From Magnetococcales bacterium (GTDB lineage Bacteria; Pseudomonadota; Magnetococcia; Magnetococcales; Magnetaquicoccaceae): a stretch of DNA of 64,000 nucleotides. The notes under the pieces are model-generated. The model had not been told where the DNA came from and did no database searches. It worked only from the letters and a program-made list of their open reading frames with translations. Where the stretch lies: contig JADGAZ010000007.1 in the NCBI GenBank assembly GCA_015231755.1, forward strand, positions 50,292 through 114,291. The letters run 5' to 3'. This document shows, in pieces, positions 37,596 through 45,771 of this stretch; position 1 is the stretch's first letter, and every line of letters begins with the position of its first letter. A program made the position numbers and the translations under genes.

Positions 37596-38453
37596 ATGAG
37601 CGAAACGCGCCCGCTTCTGCCGACAGGTCGGTTTGCCAATATTCTGCTGGCCACGGAGTGTTCCGAGTTCTCCCGTAGCGCCGAGGAGTTGTCCGCCGCG
37701 CTGGCGAGGCTGTTTTCCGGTCGGGTGACGGCGATGCACATGTTGTTTTCCAACCCGGAATACGAAACCCTGGCCCCGGAACAACTGCAAAAACAGGAAA
37801 TCTCCGCCTTGCAGGCCACCAACCGGGTCAAGCAGTGGATGGAGGATCAGGGGGTGGTTTGTGCGGTGGATATCCGTCGGGGGGTGCATCCCCATCAGGA
37901 GATCATCGACGCGGCGGTGGACAGTGACGCGGATCTGGTGGTGATGGGGCGCCGCGGTCGGCGGGGATTGGCCCGCTGGATGGTGGGAGACGCCACGGCC
38001 CGTGTGGTGGCCCAGGCGCCGTGCAAGGTGCTGGTGGTGCCCCGTGGATCGGTGATGTGGCGCACCGCCATTTTGCTGACCACCGACGGTTCCCGCTACA
38101 GCGAACGGGCCGGTGTGGTGGCGACCATTTTGGCGGCCCGGTCCAACCTGCTGTTGCGGGTGATCTCCGTGGTGGAAAACAAGGGCAACGTCGCCCGTCT
38201 GAAACTGGCCACCGAAGCGGTGGAGCGGGTGGTGGAACATGCCAGGGCCGCTGGCGTGGAGGTCTCCGGCGAGGTGGTGGAAGGCCATCCCCCGGTGGAT
38301 GTGATCGCCCGGGAAGCCCAGCAGTGTGGCGCCGATCTGGTGGTGGGGGGCAGCCATGGCCGTACCGGCATCGAACGGGTGTTTCTGGGCAGCGTGATGG
38401 AACGGCTGATCGGACGGGTCTCCTGCCCGGTGCTGGCCATCAAGGGGGGGTGA
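37596..38453 (+). CDS. Tandem universal stress protein
   Basis: 285 aa with two UspA domains. The first (residues 12-148) ends with DLVVMGRRGRRGLARWMVGDATARV; the second ends with DLVVGGSHGRTGIERVFLGS, then CPVLAIKGG. Both carry the ATP-binding G-x2-G-x9-G-(S/T)-type pattern, so nucleotide binding is plausible, at least in the second domain. An AAGGATG ribosome site precedes the ATG. It is soluble and cytoplasmic, and may sense or protect under the condition that induces the TauE pair. Confidence 0.92.
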   Translation: MSETRPLLPTGRFANILLATECSEFSRSAEELSAALARLFSGRVTAMHMLFSNPEYETLAPEQLQKQEISALQATNRVKQWMEDQGVVCAVDIRRGVHPHQEIIDAAVDSDADLVVMGRRGRRGLARWMVGDATARVVAQAPCKVLVVPRGSVMWRTAILLTTDGSRYSERAGVVATILAARSNLLLRVISVVENKGNVARLKLATEAVERVVEHARAAGVEVSGEVVEGHPPVDVIAREAQQCGADLVVGGSHGRTGIERVFLGSVMERLIGRVSCPVLAIKGG

Positions 38454-38623
38454 GTTCTGGGGGTGTGGAACCCAAGATTCCGGTGCTGTCGGAAGAAAGG
38501 GATTCAAAAATTGGACGCCTTCCAGGTTTGGAAGGGACAACCCATCTCTAATGAATGTGTCCGGGTGAAGTTCATCGTGATCAGGGCGTCGTGGTCAGAA
38601 AGGCAAAGTCCGAGGGATCTCCC

Positions 38624-40000
38624 TCACCCCCCCACATCCTCTCCCGCCACCAGTTTCAGCCGTTTCAGCTTGCGCCACAACGAAACCCGGTCGATCCCCA
38701 GAATGGTGGCGGCCAGGGTTTGATTGCCGCCGGTCTCCCCCAGTACCCATTGAATGTAATCCGCTTCCAGCTCTTCCAGGGTGGGGGAGCCGCCGGGGCG
38801 TTTGTGAAAGGCCCGGATCACCCCCAGACGCAAGGTGTCGGGCCAGTGGACCGGCAGGATCTCCACCCCGTCGCTCAAGGCCACGGCCCGCTCGACGATG
38901 TTTTCCAACTCCCGGATGTTGCCGGGAAAATCATACTCCCGCAACAGGGCCATGGCTTCCGGGGAGATGCGTTCCACGGACCGCTCCATTCGTTCCGCTC
39001 CCCGTTTGAGAAAATGATTGGCCAACAGTTCGATATCCCCCCGGCGCTCCTTGAGGGGAGGAACCGCCAGGGTGATCACGTTGAGCCGGAAATACAGATC
39101 CTGACGGAATCGTCCTCCGGCCACCGCCTCTCCCAGATCCCGGTTGGTGGCGGCGATGAAACGGGCATCCACCGGGATGGGTCGGGTGCCCCCCACCCGC
39201 ACGATCTCCCGTTCCTGAATGGCCCGCAGCAGCTTGACCTGCATGGAGAGGCTCATTTCCGTCACCTCGTCCAGAAACAGGGTGCCTCCGGCGGCGGTCT
39301 CCATCAATCCCTGGCGGGTGTTGACCGCTCCGGTGAAGGCTCCTTTTTCATGGCCGAACAGCTCCCCGGCCAACAACTCTTCGGTGAACACCCCGCAATT
39401 GACCGCCACGAAGGGTCCTTCGGGGCGTCCGCCATGGGCGTGGAGGTCGCGGGCGATCAGTTCCTTGCCCACGCCGCTTTCGCCGGTGATCAGGATGTTG
39501 CAGCCGGTGGGGGCCACCTGTCGGGCGGTTTCCAGGAGTTTGAGCATGCCCGGATCCCGGGTGATGATGGGTCCCTTGGCGCGCAGTCCCCGCAATTGTT
39601 CTTTAAGTTGACGGTTTTCCCGCCGCAGGTGGACCTTGTGCATGGCTTCGCGCACCACCTTGCGGGCCTCTTCCAGACGGTAGGGCTTGGCGAGGTAGAA
39701 AAAGGCCCCTTCCCGCATCGACTCCACCGCCGATTCCAGGGTGGCGAATCCGGTGATCAGAATCACTTCGGTATCGGGGAAACGGTTTTTGCACCCCCGC
39801 AATACCCCCATGCCGTCCACCCCTTCCATGCGCAGATCCGTCAATACCACCTCGAAGGGCTGACGGGTCAACAGTTCCAGAGCGCGGGCGCCGCTGTCGG
39901 CGGTGGTCACCCGATACCCCTCCTTGCGCATCACGTGAGCCAGATTGCGCACCGCGATTGACTCGTCATCCACGATCAATACCGCACCCGTGTCACCCAT
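38624..40000 (-). CDS. Sigma-54-dependent response regulator, NtrC family
   Basis: 458 aa. The receiver domain has acidic residues at 11-12, the phospho-acceptor Asp55 (VVLTDLRMEG) and the conserved Lys in FFYLAKPYR. The AAA+ domain has Walker A ITGESGVGKELIARDLH and the sigma-54 contact loop GAFTGA (HEKGAFTGAVNTR). A Fis-type helix-turn-helix ends the protein (LAATILGIDRVSLWRKLKRL). It activates sigma-54 promoters. A -24/-12 promoter and two dyads lie just beyond the histidine kinase gene, in front of the divergent carbon-transport operon. It overlaps the kinase gene by 8 nt. Confidence 0.96.
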   Translation of the reverse strand: MGDTGAVLIVDDESIAVRNLAHVMRKEGYRVTTADSGARALELLTRQPFEVVLTDLRMEGVDGMGVLRGCKNRFPDTEVILITGFATLESAVESMREGAFFYLAKPYRLEEARKVVREAMHKVHLRRENRQLKEQLRGLRAKGPIITRDPGMLKLLETARQVAPTGCNILITGESGVGKELIARDLHAHGGRPEGPFVAVNCGVFTEELLAGELFGHEKGAFTGAVNTRQGLMETAAGGTLFLDEVTEMSLSMQVKLLRAIQEREIVRVGGTRPIPVDARFIAATNRDLGEAVAGGRFRQDLYFRLNVITLAVPPLKERRGDIELLANHFLKRGAERMERSVERISPEAMALLREYDFPGNIRELENIVERAVALSDGVEILPVHWPDTLRLGVIRAFHKRPGGSPTLEELEADYIQWVLGETGGNQTLAATILGIDRVSLWRKLKRLKLVAGEDVGG

Positions 40001-41444
40001 GGTTTTCTCCTGTCATCATGGGCAGTCGCACCATAAAGCGACTCCCTTCGCCCGTTCGGCTCTCCACCGCGATGCACCCTTCGTGCTCTTCCACCACCTC
40101 ATGCACCACCGCCAATCCCAAACCCGAACCCTGACCCACCGGCTTGGTGGTGAAAAAAGGATCGAAAATCCGTCCGATATGGGCCTCGTCGATGCCTGAG
40201 CCGGTATCCACCACCTCGATGTCGCACCAGGGGGTCTGACAGCGGCATCCGGCAAAGGGCCCGGATTCGGGTTGGGGATCTGGTTCATCCCGGCGTCTGG
40301 CGCGGATGCGGACCTCGCCGGTTTCGGGAATGGCGTCGATGGCGTTTTTGATCAGATTGATGAAGGCCTGATGCAATCGTCTGCGGTCTCCGGGAATCCA
40401 GATGTCCGCGGGGATGTCGCGGATCACCCGGATTCGGGCGGGAATGTGGCCCTTGCTGAACCGGAACGCCTCTTCGACGGTTTCCGCGAGGCGCACCGGC
40501 CCCCGCTGAAAGGCCCGGTCCCGGGCCAGATCCAGCAGGGAACGGACGATATCCCGCGCCCGTTTGGTCTGTTCGTCGATCTGGGAGACCAGATCCCGTT
40601 GAAAGGCCGGATCCGGGTTGTCCAGTTCTTCGGCCAGGATCTGGCAGGAGGTGGAGATGTTGGACAAAGGATTGTTCAACTCGTGGGCCACGCCGGAGAG
40701 CAAAGTGCCCAGGGATGCGAGTTTTTCCGAGCGCAACAGATGTCTTTGCCGTTGCCGCAACTCCTGGAGTACCCGGTTGAAGGCGCTGGTCAAAGAGACG
40801 ATCTCCTGGTCCAGGGAGGGGATGTGGATTTGATGGAACTGTCCGTTGACCACCCCCATCATCGACTCTTCGATGCGGCGCAAGGGCAGTACGATCCGTT
40901 GGGACACGGTTCCCCCCAGAATCACGATCACGGCGATCACCACCACCATGGCCGCCAGCAACAACAGCCGATGGCGCTCCAAGGCGTGGCGCACCTCCAC
41001 CCGTCCGGATTCCGACAATCCTTCGGCGGTGGTGACCAGGGATTTGCCCAACACCCGGATGGCGTCCTGATCCACGGCCCGGTCGGCCCGGTCGGCAGGA
41101 TGGCGTGCCAGTTGGTCGTATGCGACGATCCAGCGTTGGGCCTGCCCGATGGTGGCGCGGGTGGCGGGATCCTGGCCTGTTTCCTGATCCAGATCCTGCT
41201 TGACCCGGAGGATGTAGTCCAGCAATTGCTCCCGGTCTTCGGCCTGATGATACAGGAAGAAATTCTTCTCGAAACGGCGCATCTCCAGCACGTCATTGAG
41301 CAGCATGATGCGCTGTTCCCCGGAGAGCAGACGCTGGGAGAGCAGTCGCAGCTCCACGATGGTGAAGAGGCTCAAACCCAGGGCAAGGGCGCTGATCAGG
41401 GCATAGCCCAGCATCACCTTGCGCCGCAACGAGGTTTGGAACAT
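39993..41444 (-). CDS. Membrane sensor histidine kinase, NtrB-like
   Basis: 483 aa from the ATG at 41444 with GGAG upstream. TM1 (MLGYALISALALGLSLFTIV) and TM2 (LLLLAAMVVVIAVIVILGGTV) flank a helical periplasmic sensor of about 150 residues. A HAMP region and a coiled coil lead to the HisKA H-box (LSGVAHELNNPLSNIS). The HATPase domain has N-box LINLIKNAIDAIPETGE and G-box GSGLGLAVVHEVVEEHEG. It would phosphorylate the overlapping NtrC-type regulator. The sensor region does not reveal its signal. Confidence 0.95.
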   Translation of the reverse strand: MFQTSLRRKVMLGYALISALALGLSLFTIVELRLLSQRLLSGEQRIMLLNDVLEMRRFEKNFFLYHQAEDREQLLDYILRVKQDLDQETGQDPATRATIGQAQRWIVAYDQLARHPADRADRAVDQDAIRVLGKSLVTTAEGLSESGRVEVRHALERHRLLLLAAMVVVIAVIVILGGTVSQRIVLPLRRIEESMMGVVNGQFHQIHIPSLDQEIVSLTSAFNRVLQELRQRQRHLLRSEKLASLGTLLSGVAHELNNPLSNISTSCQILAEELDNPDPAFQRDLVSQIDEQTKRARDIVRSLLDLARDRAFQRGPVRLAETVEEAFRFSKGHIPARIRVIRDIPADIWIPGDRRRLHQAFINLIKNAIDAIPETGEVRIRARRRDEPDPQPESGPFAGCRCQTPWCDIEVVDTGSGIDEAHIGRIFDPFFTTKPVGQGSGLGLAVVHEVVEEHEGCIAVESRTGEGSRFMVRLPMMTGENHG

Positions 41445-41474
41445 GGGAACACTCCATGGGATATCGAAAGGGTG

Positions 41475-41487
41475 TTGCATTTTGCAA
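41475..41487. promoter_or_regulatory. Dyad TTGCA-N3-TGCAA, candidate activator site 1
   Basis: TTGCA TTT TGCAA, a perfect 5-bp dyad, about 190 nt upstream of the -12 element of the sigma-54 promoter. Confidence 0.55.
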
Positions 41488-41592
41488 AAGTGGATGGCGT
41501 TTGGCAATGATTATTCGGGATTGCTTTATTATTTTGAAAAGATTGGAATTTATTGTCATTTTTCCAGGAATTCCGGATGCTTTGGGAATGAG

Positions 41593-41611
41593 CTATTGCA
41601 AGATGCAATAG
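41593..41611. promoter_or_regulatory. Dyad CTATTGCA-N3-TGCAATAG, candidate activator site 2
   Basis: A perfect 8-bp dyad around AGA whose core is again TTGCA-N3-TGCAA. It lies 65 nt upstream of the -24 box. The match to site 1 argues for one dimeric regulator, most simply the NtrC-type protein encoded nearby. Confidence 0.6.
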
Positions 41612-41675
41612 CCTTGGAGGGGCCGGATCGGGTGGTTTTTTGGTCAATCCATTGAAAAATAAAAATTATATGTGA

Positions 41676-41691
41676 TGGAACGCTGCATGCA
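41676..41691 (+). promoter_or_regulatory. Sigma-54 (-24/-12) promoter of the carbon-transport operon
   Basis: TGGAACGCTGCATGCA matches TGGCACG-N4-TTGCA at 10 of 12 defined positions, with the obligatory GG and GC separated by 10 nt. Transcription would begin near 41703, about 55 nt before the first start codon. Confidence 0.65.
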
Positions 41692-41756
41692 ATCGTATCC
41701 GCATCGCGTGTTTTTTCGGAAGCGAGTGTTTTTCAAGTCTAAGGAGAGACCCAGCC

Positions 41757-41945
41757 ATGTCCGGTTTGAAAGCGTCCCTGGAGCAGCATTGGATGGCCAT
41801 CGCGTTTGCCGAGGCCGGAGAATGGGAGACGGCCCGAGGATTGATGGATCCCACCCCTCCCGATCCCCGCAAGCCGACAGGAGAGCCTTCCGCGGCTCCC
41901 CGTCGTCAAGGGGAGCGCCTGAAACCGGTGGGCGTTTCCCGATGA
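41757..41945 (+). CDS. Small AFAEAGE-motif protein
   Basis: 62 aa with a strong AAGGAGAG ribosome site. The N-terminal half is one amphipathic helix containing HWMAIAFAEAGEWETARGLM; the rest is polar and Pro/Arg-rich. The motif xxAxAFAEAGExxTAR is repeated in the next gene, which begins within its stop codon (ATGA overlap). It is the first gene downstream of the sigma-54 promoter. No function known to me; the translational coupling and shared motif suggest the two products act together. Confidence 0.7.
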   Translation: MSGLKASLEQHWMAIAFAEAGEWETARGLMDPTPPDPRKPTGEPSAAPRRQGERLKPVGVSR

Positions 41946-42415
41946 TGGCCCATTCGGCCACGCTGGAGCGTTTTTTATCCGCCACGGCCTTCGCCGAGGC
42001 CGGAGAGTTCGACACCGCCAGGGAACTGGTGCGTGAAATGCGGGATATTTTACTGGTGTTGCGCCACGGCGAGCCTCAAACCGGGGTGCTGGTCACCGCC
42101 AGCTCCATGATGGAACGTCTGGACGCCGGGGTGGAAATTCTCCTCGCCGCGCCCCCGGAGGGGGAGACCCAGACCTTGACCCGTTTTCTGGAGGATGTGG
42201 CCCGGCAGGGTCGTTCCGCCCGGTTGCTGCATCGTCCCGGCCTCTCCTGGAAGGCGGTGCTGGCCCATGCGGGGGCGGTTTCCGGGATTGTGTGCATTCT
42301 CGTGGAATCGTTGGAAAAATGGGGCTTGCAAAGCCATCCGGAACGGCGGCGTCCACCCCCCTGGAGCCAGCGTCTGCCCTGTCCATTGGTGGTGGCTTCC
42401 CCCCTCGGACAGTGA
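41942..42415 (+). CDS. AFAEAGE-motif protein with possible degenerate Usp domain
   Basis: 157 aa, starting at ATGATG overlapping the previous stop. The N-terminus carries the motif again (LERFLSATAFAEAGEFDTAR). The remainder has an alternating strand-helix pattern (VLVTASSMMERLDAGVEILLA, GIVCILVESLEKWG) and ends in CPLVVASPL, like the final strand of Usp proteins. No G-x2-G-x9-G nucleotide motif remains. It precedes the SulP gene by 59 nt. A regulatory or scaffold role for the transport operon is an inference. Confidence 0.65.
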   Translation: MMAHSATLERFLSATAFAEAGEFDTARELVREMRDILLVLRHGEPQTGVLVTASSMMERLDAGVEILLAAPPEGETQTLTRFLEDVARQGRSARLLHRPGLSWKAVLAHAGAVSGIVCILVESLEKWGLQSHPERRRPPPWSQRLPCPLVVASPLGQ

Positions 42416-42474
42416 CCGTTCCGACTTTATTTGAGTCGCATCCCCCTTGTTTCATGCTTTTGAGGATGGTTTCC

Positions 42475-44202
42475 ATGTTTTCCATGCGCCGGTTGTTTCC
42501 CTTTATCGCCTGGTTTCCCATGCGCCGCGAGGCGTTGCGGGCCGATGCCCTGGCTGGCATCACCGTGGCTTTGGTGCTGATTCCCCAGTCCATGGCCTAT
42601 GCCAATCTGGCGGGATTGCCCGCCTATTACGGCCTGTACGCGGCGTTTTTGCCGGGTGCCATCGCCGCCTTGTTCGGATCGTCCCGTCAGTTGGCCACCG
42701 GACCGGTGGCGGTGGTCTCCCTGCTGACCGCCTCGGCCCTGATGCCCTTTGCCCAGCCCGGCAGCGAGGGCTTCGTGGCCCTGGCCATCCTGATGTCGTT
42801 TCTGATCGGGGTGATCCAACTGGTGCTGGGGATGTTGCGCCTGGGAGTGGTGGTCAATTTTCTCTCCCATCCGGTCATTCTGGGCTTTACCAACGCGGCG
42901 GCCTTGATCATCGGCCTGTCGCAACTGTCCAAGATTTTCGGCGTCAAGATGGGACGCAGCGAACACTTCCTGAATGACATCTGGGGGGTGTTGCAGCAGT
43001 TGCACGCCCTCCATTGGCCTACCCTGGTGTTTGGCGTGGGCTCCTTTGCCCTGATGTGGATGCTGAAAAAACGTCACCCGGCCCTGCCCAACGTGCTGAT
43101 CGCCGTGGCCCTGGCCACCCTGGCCAGCTGGATGGTGGGCTTCGAGGCCATGGGAGGCAAGGTGGTGGGTCAGATCCCCAAAGGACTGCCCTCCCTCTCC
43201 TGGCCCGATCTGGATCCCCGTCATGTGGGCAGTCTGTTGGGTACGGCTTTGGTGATCTCCCTGGTGGGCTTCATGGAGGCCATCTCCATCGCCAAGGCCA
43301 TGGCCGCCCGCACCCGGGACAGCATCGATCCCAATCAGGAGTTGATCGGACAGGGATTGGGCAATCTGGTGGGGGCCTTCACCCAGTCCTATCCCACCTC
43401 CGGATCGTTTTCCCGCTCGGCGGTCAATCTCGACGCCGGGGCCAAAAGCGGTCTGGCGTCGGTCTTCACCTCCCTGATGGTGCTGGTGGCCCTGCTGTTT
43501 CTCACGCCGCTGCTGTATCACCTTCCGGAGGCGGTCCTGGCCGCGGTGATCATGATGGCGGTGGTGGGATTGATCAATGTTCACGCCATCCAGCACGCTT
43601 GGCAGGCCAGCCGTCACGACGGGGCGGCGGCCATTGTCACCTTTTTCGCCTCCCTGGCCTTCGCCCCCCATCTCGATCAGGGCATCTTTCTGGGCGGGGG
43701 ACTGGCCATCGTGTTGTATCTGTACCGTTCCATGAGCCCCAGAGTGGCGTTGCTGGGTCTGTTTCCCGATGGCACCTTGCGGGATTTGGCGTTCAACCCG
43801 GAACTGCCCACGGATCCCAAGATCATCGTCATACGTTTCGATGGTCAACTGTATTTCGCCAACGTCTCCTACTTTGAAGAGACGGTCTTGAACGCCGTGG
43901 CCGCCAAACCCCAGGCCCGTTTCGTGCTGCTGGTGGGCGACGGCATCAACCAGATGGACGCCTCCGGCGAGGAGGTGGTGCGTCATCTGGTGGAGCGCAT
44001 CGAAAAAAATGGCATGGTCATGGTCTTTTCCGGACTGAAACGGCAGATCCTCCAGGTGATGCACGCCACCGGACTGTTCGATCTGGTGGGCGGCAGCCGC
44101 AACATCTTCGCCACCGAACAGGCGGCCCTGAACAGCATCTACGATCGGCTGGGTCGCTCCGAAGACCGTCCCCTGCTGCCTCAGGTGGATTGTCCCGCAT
44201 GA
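42475..44202 (+). CDS. SulP family anion transporter with STAS domain
   Basis: 575 aa from the ATG at 42475 with GAGG upstream. The SulP signature is at the N-terminus (ADALAGITVALVLIPQSMAYA), followed by about a dozen TM segments including NLVGAFTQSYPTSGSFSRSAVN. A C-terminal STAS domain begins near residue 450 (IIVIRFDGQLYFANVSYFE). Family members carry sulfate or, as in BicA, bicarbonate. The neighbouring dabA favours bicarbonate here. In the same operon as the two small proteins upstream and the NuoM-like gene downstream. Confidence 0.93.
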   Translation: MFSMRRLFPFIAWFPMRREALRADALAGITVALVLIPQSMAYANLAGLPAYYGLYAAFLPGAIAALFGSSRQLATGPVAVVSLLTASALMPFAQPGSEGFVALAILMSFLIGVIQLVLGMLRLGVVVNFLSHPVILGFTNAAALIIGLSQLSKIFGVKMGRSEHFLNDIWGVLQQLHALHWPTLVFGVGSFALMWMLKKRHPALPNVLIAVALATLASWMVGFEAMGGKVVGQIPKGLPSLSWPDLDPRHVGSLLGTALVISLVGFMEAISIAKAMAARTRDSIDPNQELIGQGLGNLVGAFTQSYPTSGSFSRSAVNLDAGAKSGLASVFTSLMVLVALLFLTPLLYHLPEAVLAAVIMMAVVGLINVHAIQHAWQASRHDGAAAIVTFFASLAFAPHLDQGIFLGGGLAIVLYLYRSMSPRVALLGLFPDGTLRDLAFNPELPTDPKIIVIRFDGQLYFANVSYFEETVLNAVAAKPQARFVLLVGDGINQMDASGEEVVRHLVERIEKNGMVMVFSGLKRQILQVMHATGLFDLVGGSRNIFATEQAALNSIYDRLGRSEDRPLLPQVDCPA

Positions 44203-44298
44203 ACCGTTGACTTTTCCATTGGAAAATTGAGAGAAAAGTGGGAGTGTCCGGGGTGGACTCATCCTCCCCGGGATTTCTACTCTTTTTGTTTGCCGGCC

Positions 44299-45756
44299 AT
44301 GAAGCCTCTTCTGACACTTTTGTTGTTACCTGTGTTTGGCGCGGTCCTGATGGCCGTGCTTCCCCCCCATCGGGCCCGTGGCGTGGCCATCGGCACCGCG
44401 CTGGCCACCCTGCTGATGACCGTGTGGGTGGCGGGTCGGTTCGTGGTGACCCAGAGCGGACCCCAATTGCTGGAAAAAAACCTGTGGCGTCCCCAGTCCG
44501 GCAGCTATTTCGCCCTGGGGGTGGATGGGCTGTCGTTGCCCATGGTGCTGCTGGCCGCCTTGTTGTCCCTGGTGGCCATTCTGGCCTCGGGAGGGGTGAC
44601 CAGTCGGCTCCGGCCCTATTACAGCCTGTTGCTGCTGCTGGAAACTGCCATGCTTGGGGTCTTCATGTCCCAGGACTGGTCGATTTTCTACATCTTCTGG
44701 GAACTCACCCTGCTGCCCCTGTTTTTCCTGATCAACACCTTCGGCGGCAAACGGCGCAATCAGGCGGCGTTGAACTTCGTGCTTTACACCATGGGGGGAT
44801 CGGTCTTCATGCTCATCGGCCTGCTGCTGGCCTATGACGCCTCCCAGCTCCACACCTTCTTCATGACCGAAATGGCCGTCGGATTGCGCGGCGTGGCCCG
44901 GGAACACCAGATTCTGATCTTTTTGGGTTTTTTGATCGGTTTCGGGGTCAAGATGCCGATTTTCCCGTTGCATGGCTGGCTGCCGCTGGCCCATGTGGAA
45001 GCCCCGAGTCCGGTGAGCATTCTGCTTTCCGGGGCGTTGCTGAAAATGGGTTCCTATGGCCTGCTGCGGGCGACCATGATGCTGCCGGACGCGGTGGTGG
45101 CCCTCCAGGAATGGCTGGTGGTGTTGGGTTTCATCAATCTGATCCACGGGGGGGTGCTGGCCTGGAGACAGGTGGATCTGAAACGGATGATCGCTTATTC
45201 CTCCGTCAGCCACATGGGGGTGGTGCTGTTGGGCATTGCCACCTTGACCCGGGACGGCATCACCGGCGCCATGCTTCAGATGGTCTCCCACGGTGTCACC
45301 GCCGGGGCGATGTTTCTGGTGGTCGGGCTGTTGTACGAACGGACCCATACCCGTGACATCCGGGATTACGGCTCCTTGACCCGGGTGGCGCCTCGGTTTT
45401 CCTTTTTTGTCGCGGTGGCCTTCATGGCTTCGGTGGGGGTGCCGGGCACGTCGGGTTTCCTGGCGGAGTTGCACGTGATGATCGCCGGACTGGAACGTTG
45501 GGGCTGGCCGGCGGCGTTGTTGAGCGTCGGCATGCTGGTGAGCGCCGCCTACGCGGTGCGTACCGCCGGTTGTCTGTGTACCGGACCGGAACAGCCCAGA
45601 CTGGGAGAGTTGGCCCCCATGGGGCGGATGGAACTGGCCGCAGCCGGACTTCTGGTCGTGTGCATCGTGGCTCTGGGGGTGTTGCCGGCGCCGTTGCTGG
45701 ATCTGATGAATCTCTCTTTGACCCGGTTCGGCGATCTGTTCGCCGGACGGTTGTGA
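44299..45756 (+). CDS. NuoM-like proton-translocating subunit (Dab-locus)
   Basis: 485 aa from the ATG at 44299, about 13-14 TM segments. It belongs to the antiporter-like subunits of complex I. Key charged residues are present: the TM5 Glu in YIFWELTLLPLFFLIN, the TM7 Lys in FGVKMPIFPLHGWLP and the TM8 Lys in SGALLKMGSYGLLRA. No other complex I gene is nearby; instead dabA begins 15 nt downstream. It could conduct protons to drive carbon uptake with DabA. Expected in the inner membrane. Confidence 0.9.
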   Translation: MKPLLTLLLLPVFGAVLMAVLPPHRARGVAIGTALATLLMTVWVAGRFVVTQSGPQLLEKNLWRPQSGSYFALGVDGLSLPMVLLAALLSLVAILASGGVTSRLRPYYSLLLLLETAMLGVFMSQDWSIFYIFWELTLLPLFFLINTFGGKRRNQAALNFVLYTMGGSVFMLIGLLLAYDASQLHTFFMTEMAVGLRGVAREHQILIFLGFLIGFGVKMPIFPLHGWLPLAHVEAPSPVSILLSGALLKMGSYGLLRATMMLPDAVVALQEWLVVLGFINLIHGGVLAWRQVDLKRMIAYSSVSHMGVVLLGIATLTRDGITGAMLQMVSHGVTAGAMFLVVGLLYERTHTRDIRDYGSLTRVAPRFSFFVAVAFMASVGVPGTSGFLAELHVMIAGLERWGWPAALLSVGMLVSAAYAVRTAGCLCTGPEQPRLGELAPMGRMELAAAGLLVVCIVALGVLPAPLLDLMNLSLTRFGDLFAGRL

Positions 45757-45771
45757 TCCGGGAGCCGCACC

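Larger units (their letters stand above)
41445..41756. other. Regulatory intergenic region between kinase and carbon-transport operon
   Basis: 312 nt without a gene. It holds two dyads of the form TTGCA-N3-TGCAA, a sigma-54 -24/-12 promoter facing the plus-strand operon, and AT-rich stretches between them. The layout is that of an enhancer-dependent promoter. Confidence 0.7.
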
